DNA from: Phoma sp. XZ068
Lineage: Eukaryota; Ascomycota; Dothideomycetes; Pleosporales; Didymellaceae
DNA: 64,000 bases
NCBI GenBank assembly: GCA_004835665.1
Contig: RBKR01000009.1
Location: forward strand, 620,001-684,000
Reading direction: 5' to 3'
Shown here: in pieces, positions 11,263 through 23,694 of the stretch
Numbering within the stretch: the first letter of the stretch is position 1
How the letters are laid out: each line of letters begins with the position of its first letter
Position numbers and translations under genes: made by a program
Notes under the pieces: generated by a model
What the model was told of the DNA's origin: nothing
What the model saw: only the letters and a program-made list of their open reading frames with translations
The model's database searches: none

Positions 11263-14200
11263 ATGGCAGAGCCTACTGGTGACGCTGCGGGGCCACCTGG
11301 CATGCGCGTAGTGCAGGCCATCAGAGGCAAAAGTCTGCTTATCGCACTCCCGCTGCCAGCTAGTTTGACTGCGACAGCACCTTCTGCACGAAAAAAGCCT
11401 CTAGGTAATGCCGCTGCATTACCAGTACACGATCGTGCCTTTTGGAATCGTTGTAGCAACAGTCCACCTCAGCTCAGGATCAGTAAAATCCTTCTCCGCC
11501 TGGGTCTCAGACAACTCAACTACGGACCTGGACCGACTCTGTTCAAGTCCAACAACGTCGCAAAGCTTGCTGATGCGGTCGCCGAGGTTGCGAAGGCTCT
11601 TCCTTCCACTACAGAGGAGCTCGTGGACATTGCATCTGACTACACATCTGCTACACTAGACGAAGAAATCAAGCGACTTCTCCAGCATTTCGGCCACAAA
11701 TTATGGGGTGCAAAGAATGAGAGGTCATGGTTGGTACAGGCCAGCGAAGGTGTGGCCGAATATCAGAAGGATCTGATATACGAGGACCCCGCAGACAGAG
11801 CTGTGTAGGTCCACCACAATGCTGGAGATTAAGATGGCAATACAAAGCTCATTGCTAATATTCTTTCTCAGTTTAGTATACTACCTCCGTCTCTGGATCC
11901 TTGTAAAGGCCTTTAATACTTTGCGAAACAAGGCACGCTCCTCTACTGTACACACTAGCAAGCCGTCACTGCCTTCCCACGGTGGTACACTTGCTGCTGC
12001 TGCCGACTTTGCGACTAACTCGTCTGCAAGAGGCATCTTTCCCGATACATTCAAAATGCAGACCGAGCTTTCTGTCAATAATAACTTGGGATTGCGCAGA
12101 ACCTTTCGAACACCAAAGCCTCGGCGAACAGATGATACAATCGATCATTCCTCTGACTTAGTCTCGGAAAAACGTTCATCAATCGAGCCCGACTCAGCTG
12201 ACGAAGTCGCAAGGCACTATAAAGGGAAGAGAAGGGCACGGAAGAGTACCGCTGGTGACGACGACCTTGTGTTTCGCGTCGCTAATGGGTTAACCGAAAG
12301 CAAAAGGCGCATGAACGATTCCATAATCGAGCAGAACCTTAAATCGGCGAGTACCCCGAAGGACAGCAAGATCAGAAACAGTCTGTCTGGACAGAACTAT
12401 GACGATGAAGGCTCTGGGCACAACACAACCCAGTGGACCGCCCAGAGAGGAAGTCGAGCGAAACAACAGGGGAAGGAGGTAGCGTCTATGCCTGTACAAA
12501 CTTTCACGATAACGCAAAAGCGCATGAAATCTAACATACAGCAGGATGGACTGACGCCAAAGGGAAGGCGACGCCCGAGAAGGAACTACCTCCCTGAGGA
12601 GATCATTCGCAAAAGATCTGATGATTCTGAAGAAGAAAGCACTCTTACGCACACCTCCGCGCATGAGAATGTTGAACCATCCATTTTAGCTGCATCACGA
12701 CATACTGCACCGGAACCTAGACAACAACATCATACCGGCGGACAAACTGCTGCTGGTACAAGCATCGATTTCAACTTACAACATTCTCCGACCAACCACG
12801 AACCACGCCCAACGACTACTTCAGCCCGAAAGTCACAAGGAGCATGCAAGTCGTGCAACCAGCGACACCAAAGGTGTGATCGGACACACCCAACCTGCGG
12901 CCTCTGTGCCCATTTCGGCTTCCTTTGCGAGTACCCCCAACGCTCAGATACCTTAACGCCACCAAGTGTTGCTCCTACATCCAAAACCCGGAAGAAGGAA
13001 GACCTGTCTCCAATTCAACCTCCTAAAGAGACTTTGAGCGGCGAGCACAGCCTGCAAAGTGGATCCGCAGCTATCAACACTATGCCTCTTACCAAAAGGA
13101 CCCTTCCCCTAATAGAGTATTGGGATGAAGAGACCTGGCGCTATTTCTACCTGCAGCACAGTGAGAGTCATATCATACTAGCGACTATGCGGTCTCTTGG
13201 GTTGAAGGTGGCACCACGATCCGGTGCCCACATCAATTTTGACATCGAGAACTTCGCGTCACTGGGAAAGGACATTATCATAACTGCAGAAAAGTTATAC
13301 AGCCAATACTCGGCCGCACAAATAATTCAGTATGCAGGAGATCAAAACCACCTGGACGAAGACATTGATGCTTTGTTGGACACACACTCGTCGATATGGA
13401 GTCTTGATGCAGATCGCGCAGAGCTTCTAGCTCCGGGAGCCGATGAGAATTACCCCAAGGATCTCTTCTACGAGGAGAGTGAAGACCAGAAATTGTAAGT
13501 CTTCAATATGACTCGTGGAGATTAGACGATTGACGGACCTTCGTTGCAGGCTATGGATCCATCTTCATCGTTGGATATTTGTTATGGCGCTCAGGATCTG
13601 CAAGCATATGCATGCGCCAGAATTAAGGAATATGAGCCATCAGTCTCGGCTGGAAGATGCGGAGGTCCCTAAAGACATGCTCAGCTCTGACGCGCAGGAG
13701 AAACTGTCTAACTCATCCTTTTCCATTGGATCAGGTGGTTCTACTTCGAACGTTGATTATAGCACAGGTTCCCGCCCAGCTCCCACCGAGAGCATGCTTG
13801 CTGACCTAATTCCCGAAGAGCGTGACATGAATCTGCTCGAAGCTCTTGGCCATTTTTTTGCCAAAAAGAAGAAACAACGAAACGTTCAGGATGGTAAAGG
13901 GCCAATCCACGCAGCCGGACCTGATCGAACCATGAAGAAGCTTTCGAGTCGCCGGCGGAAGCGTACAGATATCGTGTTCCCAGAATTCGAACTGCAAGAT
14001 GATTTGCGACCCTTGAAACAACATCGAACAGAGGAACACCATGCAGCAGCCAAAGGGCACGACTTCAGCGCCCTTTTCATGAGCTACCTCGAAAACTATA
14101 CCGATCCTGATTTCGAGGAACTCGCGGCGCTTAAGAATCTCGCACGCGAGTTGTCACTCTTAGAAGACCAGGCGACCAATTTCTACACAGAGAAGGGTGT

Positions 14201-14636
14201 GGAGTTTGCCACGGCCTTTTTCCACGTCTCCTTCCCTGCCTGGCTCGTATTTCGCCAGGAGTTCGTCAATGCTAAACGCAAGTACGCGACCTTGCAGTCC
14301 TCAGAGCAGCAAACTCATCGCCATCTCGTCGTGATGGAACGCTCAAGGCTCGCAACCCACCTTCGCCAGGCTCATGAGTCGTTCATGGGCGCTGGACATG
14401 GTGGGCTCCGTCCGGAACAAGTCATTTATCAAGCGTTGATTAAGCTGCAGAATGAGAATGAGTATTCGCAGACCGCAGAGGATATTCGAATGGGGTTCCA
14501 GGGCATCGAACGTGAGCTGACGACGTTGGGTGACCAGTTGATGAAGGGCGGTGCGAAGTGGATTATGGGCAACTATGTGTCGGTGACCAACTTGAAGGGT
14601 CTCCGGTCGCGCGCGTGGCTTGTCGAGGATGCGTGA
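11263..14636 (+). CDS. large Zn2Cys6 protein with internally duplicated module
   Basis: Exons 11263-11804, 11872-13494 and 13550-14636 give 1083 residues. A canonical fungal Zn2Cys6 cluster sits in the middle, starting at Cys506 (C-X2-C-X6-C-X6-C-X2-C-X6-C), not at the N-terminus as usual. A module at about 72-200 and another at about 611-740 resemble each other (LDEEIKRLL vs LDEDIDALL, KDLIYEDPADRAV vs KDLFYEESEDQKL). Each copy is interrupted by a phase-2 intron at the same codon. Between the modules lies a long basic, Ser/Lys/Arg-rich disordered stretch. The C-terminal part is predicted helical, around a Lys-rich segment. Nuclear DNA binding is likely from the zinc cluster, but the target is unknown and I do not recognise the duplicated module. 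Exon 1 contains a possible optional 69-nt in-frame intron (11405-11473). Confidence 0.75.
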
Positions 14637-14863
14637 AATTCGACTTTGGGTTTGACAGGGTGGAGCGGGTTATATGTGCAAGGACTGGAAAGAAATTTAA
14701 CAGTGACGAACTCCTAAGAAATGAAAACCATGTTCAAATGTGGTATTATTGTCTCGTACGCTAAAGTACCATCTCAACACAATATTCGCTTCGCATCACC
14801 TACCAACGACATCCTACAGACGTTGACTCCAACCTTTACAAACCCTACTCATCATGATGGCTA

Positions 14864-17797
14864 TTACTTCGCTGTGGTTATGACACCCTCGTATTCTCGG
14901 CTCGATATATAATCAAGCGTGCGCTGGAAGTGTTTCCTAGGGTTCTCAAGGCTCGATGCATTTTCGTTTGATTGCAGGTTAGAGTGGATAAGTTCGATGA
15001 GGCCGTTGAGGTACTTTGTTGTGACCTATTCCTTGTTAGAAGGTTACCGAAGTGTGCAAGTTGAAAACTTACAGCATCGTTCTCCTGGTCAAAGTAGTAG
15101 ACATAGCGGTTCAGGATCTCAACGAAGAGCTCCACTGATACGGCTGCATCCATGCATGCGTCAGCGACACGGAGCGCACGCTGCAAACATTCGAGCACAC
15201 GCTTGCCATCGCGGTAGAGCTGTTGGTGTTAGTTGTGAACGTGTGTCGATGTCTTTCGTGACTTACATTCTTGGGGTCTTCCTCTCCAAGGGCCCTGAGC
15301 TCTGTCGCCCACCACAGGTGACTGGCGAGGTAGACAGCTCGGCACTGATCTGGCTTCTTCAGAAGCTTGCTACCGTGCAGTGCGCACTTTGTGATGAGTG
15401 TGTCGTAATTCTCTTTGCCAAAGTTTCGTGTCGTGTGCAATCCGCTGGCGACAACACATACGGCCTGGAACTGCGCTCTTGAGTCGCTGATCGCTTCTTC
15501 GTAGATTGTGAAAGCTTGTGCGAAGTACTCGTATGCGACTTCCTCGAAGTTGTTCTGATCTGCGACCTGCCCACAGGCGATGAAGAGGCGGAGTGAAAGG
15601 TCGGCGGAGCCTGTGACACGGCTGTAGAGGGTAGAGAGGGTGTTGTGCATGAACTTGTATAGCGCAGATGATTGCGACTGCCAATTGTCGTCGAAGTGCT
15701 CGCGCTTCTTGTACTGTCGCGCAAGCTTGAGAGATGCTGTGATGATGGCCGGGGTAGTGTATTTGACGCGCTCGTTGCCTTCAGAGAATGCTTTGCGTGC
15801 TGATTGAAGCAGCTACAAGTCTTGTTAGCGTCCATAGTCTTCGAGCCAAAGCCTTAGAACCTACCTTGAACTGTGTGTCGTTATCCTTTCCATGTATCAA
15901 GTGTACTATCCTTGCCAACCAGCCCTGCTCTTCTATTGTCTCCTCGGTTTCCTGTGCTCTTCTTTGAATAGGGCCACCTGGATATCCTTGCGCCTGCTGA
16001 ATGCCTTCTCTGATGAGAACCTTAAGGATCTCCAAGACGCTTTCGAGGTTCTCGACGGAGGTAATAGGGGTCTTGTTCCGCATCAGACTTCTTGCAATTT
16101 CGCCGGCTACCGCTCGCCGTGTGGGGTATGGTTGGGAGTGGAGAAGAGGGATGTAGTTCGGTAGGGCCAGCGCTGTGAAAAGAGAAACATAGGTCTTGAT
16201 GGGGGAAAGGAGGAGGTTGAGAATTTGGCTTTGCGTTGCTTGTGAATGTAAGTCGGCGCTGTTTTGGTACTCGGTAACTTTCTGGTTTGCGAATGTAAGG
16301 ACTTGGTCGATATAGTCGAGGCGTTCGGGGTAAATGTTTCTGGCTCAGTTAGAAAAGTCCCTGTTGACGTTCACATGAGACTTACAAAGCAAGATTCGCA
16401 AGCGATACCAGTAACCCAATGGTGTCTTGAATGGCCAGTCGCTGCATTTTGACGAGCGTCTGCACTTGCTCGTGGAAGATCTCAAAGAGCTTGACATTAC
16501 TCGGTATGCCACGTCTCTTTTCAATCGCAACATCTGACTCGGCTGTCTCGGTGTCTGCAAGGGATACAGCTGTTGTCGAAGATGCAGCCGAAGTCTCATC
16601 TGCGCCCGACTGTGTCTCAGCATCATCGGTAGAGTCACCGTTCTGCGTAGATGCGGCCTCCGGCTCCGAGCTCTTCTCCTTCGCTATCCGCATTTTCTCG
16701 AGAAGCTGTGCAATTGACTCCTCCTCGGTCTTCTGGCGCTGCTCGGGGCTCTCCGACTCGGCTTCGCGCTGTGCGTACGATGATAGTCGATCCATAAGGC
16801 CTACAACAATGCCCTTGACATTTACATGCGGGTTCAGTCTTGCGACCGCAGAGAGGAATTGATCAAGAGTGTGCAGGTGGAACTCGTCGGGGAAAACTTG
16901 GGTGACAACTGCGTTCTGTTAGCCAAATTCCGGGCGCATTGCCATCGAAACATGCCTTCTAAGAGATACTCCTGCGCCAAAACATCTCGACATTGTACGA
17001 TCTGCTCCAGCAGAGGATTGAGGATCTTCTTGTAGTTTTCCAGATCGACTAGCTGGCTGAGCCGCACTAGGTTGCTGCCCACAAGAAGCTGCAACTCCTG
17101 GCGCTCCTTTGTCCGTTGCTCACGCTCCCTCGAGTGCCCTTGGTGTTGCAATCGCACCCACAGCTTGTTCATCTCGACGAAGTTGGTCAAAATGAAGCTA
17201 ATCGAGTCCTGCAGGTTGCCCTCCGGACCCTCGCTGTCGCCCGAGGGAAGGTGGTCGCGTGCCTGGCCGGCGAGATAGTAGCGCAAGAAGAGTCCACGGA
17301 TGGGGTGTTGTACTCCGCGACTCATCTCCATCATGTCCTTCATAATCTCCTTTACCGGCGCATCTTCAATGGCCATGTAGACGGTGCCGACGGTGACCAT
17401 GAGATACAGGCGCGGAATAATGTTGCCGGCATACTGGACGAGCTCGTACAGGTCGGCGAGGTGGTTCACGGGGTGGTTCTCGCGGAGGTAGACGGCGAGA
17501 TGGCGCAGGGCATCGAAGACGGCCATGTAGAGCTCGTAGTACTGCTTGGGGCCGAGGCTGCTTGTGCGCAGTTCCGAGACAAGCGTCGAGCTGGGCACAC
17601 AATCAGCGATCCATCTCTCTCTACAATTGCGGGCTGGCGGTGCGTGGCCGGAGCTCCGCGTACCTGCACTTGAGCGCATCCATTAGCTTCCCGGGTGTCT
17701 CGAGACACCGCCGCATGAGCATCGTCTGCTGGCGCACCACGGCGAGGGCATCTTCGAGCAGGCGGGCCTGGTCTTCAACGGGGGGCGGCGACGCCAT
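14864..17797 (-). CDS. VPS35: retromer subunit VPS35
   Basis: Cargo-selective scaffold of retromer, acting on endosomes to return receptors to the Golgi. Seven exons (17797-17664, 17590-16956, 16908-16386, 16339-15865, 15812-15267, 15219-15073, 15025-14864) give 873 residues. The N-terminal PRLYL motif (about 102-106) that contacts Vps26 is present, together with the family blocks QVFPDEFHLHTL, NIYPERLDYIDQVL and FVEILNRYVYYF. A Glu/Ser/Thr-rich insert (about 330-390) is longer than in the animal protein. Intron 2 (16955-16909) must use a GC donor to join LLE to VVTQVFPDEF. The other introns are GT-AG. The start MASPPPVEDQ was chosen because the upstream in-frame ATG adds an unconserved stretch. 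Confidence 0.93.
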
Positions 17798-18239
17798 TGT
17801 AAATCGTAACGGTGGAGAGTCCGGGGTGTGGAGAGCGCTGGTCAATCACCAGGCACCACCGAGATGGCGGGATGGGAAGGCGCTCGCCAAGCGCACCTGC
17901 AGGGATGAGAGCTAGCCTAGCTGTGCGTCATTATGTCACCTGGGAACGACTTTTGTGAACTATTATCAAGTGTTGATTTATACTATGTACATTTACACTC
18001 CAGACTGTCTATGTGCAAGACGTGTTGCAATGTTCCTGCAGTCTATTAACGCCGTCCCAATGCACAAGTCCGTATCGTATTCCCATCCACGCCTATCCAG
18101 TACTCATCCATCACGTAACCCATATCGCATAAAATAAAACAATGGCCGATATGGCACAGAAAATGCCTAATGCGGCTCTTTGAAGGTAGTAACGTCCATG
18201 AGCGCTGTGCATTCCCATGTGGTCTCAGGCGCAGCCAAT
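17798..18239. promoter_or_regulatory. VPS35 promoter region
   Basis: 442 bases between the VPS35 start and the stop of the next minus-strand gene. It must hold the VPS35 promoter; no specific element recognised. Confidence 0.5.
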
Positions 18240-18770
18240 CTACCAAGCAGGCAGGCCAGTCGAGCCTGAGGCCGTAGCGCTCAACACTGACGACAGCAAT
18301 ATCGGAGTCGCGACAGCCTCGAAAGACTTGATCCTATAGGATGTATGCCACAACCCGGAATCGTAGTACTCAGTAGGCCCAGCGTCATCGGTGACAGTGA
18401 CGGTAACAAAGATAGGCTTTGGCGTTGGAGTTGACGTTGATATAACTGGCGAAGTCGTTGGTTTACTTGTTGTTGAAAGTGAAGTAGATGTCAAACTGCT
18501 AGTAGTGCTCGTGCTGGTTGCTGCCGGTGCAGGGACAGGCTCCACAACAGTCGATGTGACCTCTGCAGTGACAGTCGCGACCGGGACTGTCTTTGTTGTC
18601 TGATCGACTACTGTAGTTGCGTCGGTTGATGCTCCCCCATCGACGTTGATAACTGAGTAGCTCTTCGCACGTGGAATGATGTCGCGCGGTAGATTCGTGT
18701 CAAGCGGTAGCGCATTGACCAGAGTTGAGGCCACCGCTGCAAGGGCAATGGTTCGGATATCGAAGATCAT
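18240..18770 (-). CDS. small secreted Ser/Thr-rich protein
   Basis: Single exon, 176 residues. A hydrophobic signal peptide covers about residues 1-20 (IRTIALAAVASTLVNA). The middle (about 50-120) is a Thr/Ser/Val/Pro-rich stretch likely to be O-glycosylated. A more ordered block follows with TEYYDSGLWHTSYRIKSF (about 133-150). Only two Met codons near the start and a clean frame support the chosen ATG. It is probably a cell-wall or extracellular protein. No enzymatic motif is visible and I do not recognise the family. The C-terminus is mildly hydrophobic but not a convincing GPI signal. Confidence 0.7.
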   Translation of the reverse strand: MIFDIRTIALAAVASTLVNALPLDTNLPRDIIPRAKSYSVINVDGGASTDATTVVDQTTKTVPVATVTAEVTSTVVEPVPAPAATSTSTTSSLTSTSLSTTSKPTTSPVISTSTPTPKPIFVTVTVTDDAGPTEYYDSGLWHTSYRIKSFEAVATPILLSSVLSATASGSTGLPAW

Positions 18771-19211
18771 AGTGAAATGCTCGATGGAGTTGATAGTCTT
18801 ATTGGATTGAAGTGATGAACGTGCAGGATACGAGTCGTGAAGCGTTGATCACGGACCGACACAAGCGAAGAACAGAGTATGAGCACAGTGCAGCAGAGTA
18901 TATGAAATCCATCTTCGTGGCGGGGAAATTATCTGATGATTGTTGATGGCAGGATGCATACTGAGGCTGGGAGGAGGCTGGGGTGGTCCGTGCATAGACT
19001 CGCGTGACAGCTCCGACTCCCAAAGACATCAACAGATACTAAGTCGAGGAATGAATCGTTCGAAGACATTTAATGCAGTGCTTTTCGCTAGACTGCGCTA
19101 TGCTTTCGTGGTACAAAATAACGGTCTGCATACCGATCCAGATGTTCTACATTATGCTCAAATGCGATATCCAGAGTCTTGTTCTAGTTGCGCCTGCACC
19201 CGAACACACTC
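18771..19211. promoter_or_regulatory. promoter of the small secreted protein
   Basis: 441 bases upstream of the secreted-protein gene and downstream of NIC96. No motif recognised. Confidence 0.45.
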
Positions 19212-22200
19212 TCAATAAGCACCAACGTCTTGACCCTCCCTTGCCAGCGTCTCAAAAACCCGCGGAGGAAGCTTGTATCTGATGAGACCTGCAAATACCA
19301 TAAGGTCCTTGGCCTTTTGTAGCAGCTGATCCGCTAGCCTCTTACGCATGGGATCATCGAATTGACCGGAGAGCAAGTGTTCGCGGTGTCGCGAGCAGCA
19401 ACCGATGCACCATAGAAGTACGCTGCCGATGTTGCGTGCAATCTCCGGGGGGTACGAGCTGAAACTGTTCGCCGACGAACGGATGTCTGATACATTGCCA
19501 TTCGCAGACAGCGGGAGGATACGAAGGTTCTCAATCATCTGCGAACACATATTAGTAACAGGTTGTCATTCAGTTGTGAGATACTTACGCCGAGAGCTTC
19601 CATGTAAGATCGTGCCTCAATGATCTTCTTCGCTTCGTTGAGCTGGAACAGGATGCGTATTGTGTCACGATTGAGCTCTGATACCTTTCGCCACCACAGA
19701 TTGTTGCCATCGTATAGGGCAATCACCTTTTGTGCGAGGTCGACTGGATCATCCGTTCCAAGCATGCTCAAGCTTGTGGATGTCTGGTCGATCGACTGCT
19801 GTTGTTGGCCATCTGCAGCAAGGAGTCGCGGCTTCAGTGGCTCCAGACGGAGAGGTTCTTGTCCAATCTCAACGGAAAGAGCTTCTGAGAGAGCACGATT
19901 CAGGATGGAGATAACACTGTCATACTCATTGGCCAAGTGGCACAGCAGGACAGCATCATTGGTTCGTCCGTTGTCGTCCGCCATCTTGGCCGCCTCTCGA
20001 GTGATGATGTTGATCAGACCGTTTTCGCCGCTCAGCTTGAGCAGTGGCACACGCTCTTGGATGAGGCCAGGCTTTGTTTGGCCATTGGACTTGACGTCAC
20101 CCAAGAGTGTCGAGAACTCTCGCGTTTCCAACACAAGCTCACGAAGAGCCTCATGGCAAAGCGCTGCTTGCTGTTTGCCCGCCTCCCCTGGCAGATCCGC
20201 ATTCAAGCAGATAAGGATGAGGTATTCTGCTGCTGCATCAGCCCGAGCAGCGCGGAAGTCGCCTGTGTAGAAGCCGATGACTCGTCCGAAGTTGAGCTGT
20301 GGTTGCTGCTTTGTGGTGTAGGTCAAGATTTCGTTACCTGCCGTACTCCAGTCTGACACCCTGAGCAAGCCATAGTAGTCCAACGCAATGGCGAAGTGAA
20401 CCGCTGAGACATAGTTGTGCTGGTACAGGTAGCTGACGGCTGGTTCAAACATTCCTGCAAGAGTGGCCAAGTAGAAGTAGATTCCGTATCCGCCAGAAGC
20501 CTCGGCATCGTCGTTCATGAAGTGACGCTGCCCGATATCTCTGATGGTGGATCGTAGCTCCTCAAGACCAAAGATCTCCCCAGCATTCTCTTCAGCTCGG
20601 TTGCTTTCACGGGCTAAATTGAACTGCAGCCACACCCAGTCATCCATAGACTCTTTGATTGGCTCCAGATTTCGACGGCTCATCTCGCAACGACCGATAA
20701 TCTTGTAGCAAGCTGTCCGGTAAGGGTCGTTTGTTGTGGCAATGCGAGTTCGCTGCGCATGAACATGGCTGATTTTTTGTTGAAGGTCAGGGCTGAGTCT
20801 ACGGTCGGCGTCCGTTGCGTAGTGTGCAATGGCTGGGTGGAAGTTTCGGTCGTTGTTTTGGAAGAAATTCTTCTTCTCCCGTACATAGTCAGCAGCTTCT
20901 GTTGTCAGGCCGCCTCTAAGCAGGTAGAATACAATGACCCAAGGATACTCTTCGCCAGAGTCACCTATCCTCTGGAGAATTTCGAGATCTGCGCCAAGTT
21001 CCTTGAAGATAACCTTGGTTCGAACGAAGCCACGGATCTTGTTCAGTAGGGAAGGGACACCGCCTACCAGAGCCTCTGATGGATTCTTCTTAAGAACTTC
21101 TTCCACGTGCTCCAGAAATCTCTTCTCAAGATACGTTCGGGATCCATCCAGAATACGCTTGCGCATCTTAATGCTTGTGTTCGAAGTAGCGGTGTCGTCC
21201 AAGTATTCTCGGGCAAAGCTTCGCGGCCTTGGATTGTTTGATCCCGGGATGATTGCCTCTGCTTGTGTCCGTTCGCCAGTGATAGATATGAGGGCTCCGT
21301 ATGCGCTGATGAAATGGTCCGAGTTGTCTGCAGCTGAAGCGCTCTCCACATTGGAGAAAGCGCGGAGAATCGAAAATGGTGCCTCGCGTTGCCTCTCCTC
21401 GTTGAGATTCTTCACTTGTTCCATGAACTTTTCCTGCTTGTCGCGAACATGACGATCCTGTGGTCCAGATTGTCCGCCGAAAACCGACTTGTCAGAAGAG
21501 TCTCGTCCGTTCAGAATGCTCTGGGAATTGCCAATGACTGGCGGTCCACCTGAAGACGCCCCAAATGTCGAAGCACCGTTCGTCGGGGCACCTCTAGGTC
21601 CCATAGAGCGGCCCTTGCGTGTGGAGCGCCCGAATGCGCCTCGAGATGTACTGCCAAATGTGCTCTGAGATGCTGCCAACTCTTCACTCTGCCTGCCGAG
21701 GCCGAAGTGTTCATAGATCTTCTGTCGCTGCTTGTCCCACTCAATCTGAACGTTGTCCTCCAGGAATGTATCGAAATCGCGCTTAGACTGTTCCAAGCCT
21801 TCTTGGATGAGCGCGAGGGTCGACTGGGAGTGCAGGTTTGAGATGTAGCTGTCGACGTCGCTGTCGAATGCGTTCTGCGCAGACACGGTTGCGCCGTAGC
21901 CTGCTTGAGATGAAAACTGGTTGAGATCGCGGAGGGTGCTTCCCATCTTCACGCCGGACGCAGAAAGTAGATAATGCCTGAGGATGGTTAGCACAACATC
22001 GTATAGCATGTCGTCCAGAACTTACGCAGCGCGATCCTGTGTGCCATCTAGGGCCTGAGCGGCTGAAGGACCGCCGGCGCCTAGATTGCGAACCTTGCGG
22101 GCAATATCTCCAAGGCCCAGCTGAAGCGACGGCAGCTCATCGAAGTTGCTAAGACCATTCTCGCCGGCATTGCGCTTGCGACCCCTCTCAAGCAAATGAT

Positions 22201-22702
22201 CGAAGTGCGCCGACCGGCCGGTTCCTGCGTTTGTTTGCGCCAAAGGAGCACCCTGTTGCTGTTGAGGCTGCTGCGTGGTGCCGAACAAGGAGGATGCTCC
22301 GAGTCCGCTCGTTTGCGTGGGGTTCGAGGTTTGGTTTGCGGTTGTCGATTGCTGCGTCTGGCCTCCCAGGCCGCCGAAAAGGCTGCTTGTTTGTGCCAGC
22401 GGTTGCGATGTGGTTGCTCCGCCGAAGAGGCCTCCTGTGGACGCTGGAGCTGGAGACGCAGCGGGCTTTGCGCCTCCCAATGCGCCTCCAAACAGACTGC
22501 CGCCGAATCCTCCACTGCTTGCCGGCTGTGCGGTGCCTGATGCAGCACCTGAGGTAGCTCCCCCCAAACCGCCAAACAAACCGCCTGTTGGTGCTGCCGA
22601 CGTGCCTGCAGGCTTACTGAACAGAGAACCGAATGCAGACGATGATGCTGGTGCCGCGCTCGCAGCAGGCTGGCTGCCTCCAATGTTTCCGAACAGCGAC
22701 AT
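19212..22702 (-). CDS. NIC96: scaffold nucleoporin NIC96 (NUP93 family) with FG-rich N-terminus
   Basis: Inner-ring scaffold of the nuclear pore complex. Exons 22702-22026, 21977-19589 and 19538-19212 give 1130 residues. The first about 170 residues are Gly/Ala/Gln-rich with repeated LFG and GLFG motifs, typical of FG nucleoporins. A short conserved linker (HFDHLLERGRKR) follows, then the long all-helical Nic96 domain from about residue 230 to the end. Blocks such as WVIVFYLLRGG, DDWVWLQFNLAR and FEPAVSYLYQHN fit the family. MSLFGN was chosen as start because it is the common opening of FG proteins; an in-frame ATG ten codons earlier is the alternative. Confidence 0.9.
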
Positions 22703-23084
22703 GTTGACGGTGTTGTTGCGCGGTGTTGTCAAAAGTTCGGCGGTCGCGTTGTTCTGCCGCGAGCAAGAGCTACATTGGCGCTTAGCCTGTTTGACTCTAG
22801 CCTTTCATTGGACCCATGCGGTGAAAGACATAACGCCCAGAACTAGGACGCGATTTGTTAGATGCAGTGATGGTATGATCAGATGATGAGTGAGAACTAC
22901 CGCTTGACAATTAGTTGTACAAACAATGGTACAGGGAGCCTAGCTGCAATCAAGTGTGACATGATTGATTACACTGAATAACGGCGGTCACAACAAACGC
23001 TGGACAGTATAAGCCTTACGAGCAGCTACGTATTGGATGAAGCAGACATCGAGCTGACCAATTTTTGGACCAAAATCAGCAGCC
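22703..23084. promoter_or_regulatory. divergent promoter NIC96 / hypothetical gene
   Basis: 382 bases between two divergent start codons, so both promoters must share it. No specific motif recognised. Confidence 0.5.
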
Positions 23085-23648
23085 ATGACATTTCACCTCC
23101 CCGCATTCTATCAGGCTTCCATGCCGCACAGGAGTCCTATCAAGGAGTACAATCCAAAACATCGAGCCTGGGTCCAAGATGGGAAGAGGTTTCGCAACAT
23201 CAAGTCATCCAAGGCTTTCATCTGGCCCAAGGACGGCAGAAACGGATCGAGATTGGGCCGCATGAAGGACATACTCCAGGACAAGGGCCCTGATATCCAC
23301 ATCGCCATCAGCGCTGACAGGATGGACTACATGGGAAACAGGCAAAGGAGATCCCGCTGGTCTAACTGGACCTGCCTCGATGACCGCGACAATGATGTAT
23401 CCATGTCACCAGAAAAGTCTGCCCCTTGGACCGGCAAGGGTGCGCTTGGCGGACGCGATCCAGGACTGAGCTACGACTTTCGCACTCGCAAGTACGGCAA
23501 GCACAACAAGTATACGTGGACAGACGTTAAGTGGCAACCAGAGCCCAACGCAAAACACACATATCCAGAAGCGTTGCGGTCGTTCTATGGTGACTGGTAC
23601 CAGGACATCCACTACGTGCCCTTGGCCAGGCGTTATGGATATTGGTAG
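23085..23648 (+). CDS. hypothetical protein, 187 residues
   Basis: Single exon. The protein is basic and rich in Trp, Tyr, Arg and Lys, with no signal peptide or membrane segment. Conspicuous blocks are HRAWVQDGKRFRNI, SRWSNWTCLDDRD and a Tyr/Trp-rich C-terminus ending RRYGYW. The even composition over the full length and its position between two conserved genes suggest a real gene, but I do not recognise a family. The stop lies only 46 bases from the stop of MED27 on the other strand, so the two transcripts probably overlap at their 3' ends. Confidence 0.65.
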   Translation: MTFHLPAFYQASMPHRSPIKEYNPKHRAWVQDGKRFRNIKSSKAFIWPKDGRNGSRLGRMKDILQDKGPDIHIAISADRMDYMGNRQRRSRWSNWTCLDDRDNDVSMSPEKSAPWTGKGALGGRDPGLSYDFRTRKYGKHNKYTWTDVKWQPEPNAKHTYPEALRSFYGDWYQDIHYVPLARRYGYW

Positions 23649-23694
23649 CCCAGCGATGATTGAGTAAGCGTAGCGTACCAGAAGGAGATTGCTT

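Noticed and set aside
11405..11473. Possible 69-nt intron in exon 1 of the Zn2Cys6 duplicated-module gene
   Set aside because: Length is a multiple of three and the frame is open either way, so the sequence cannot decide; kept as coding.
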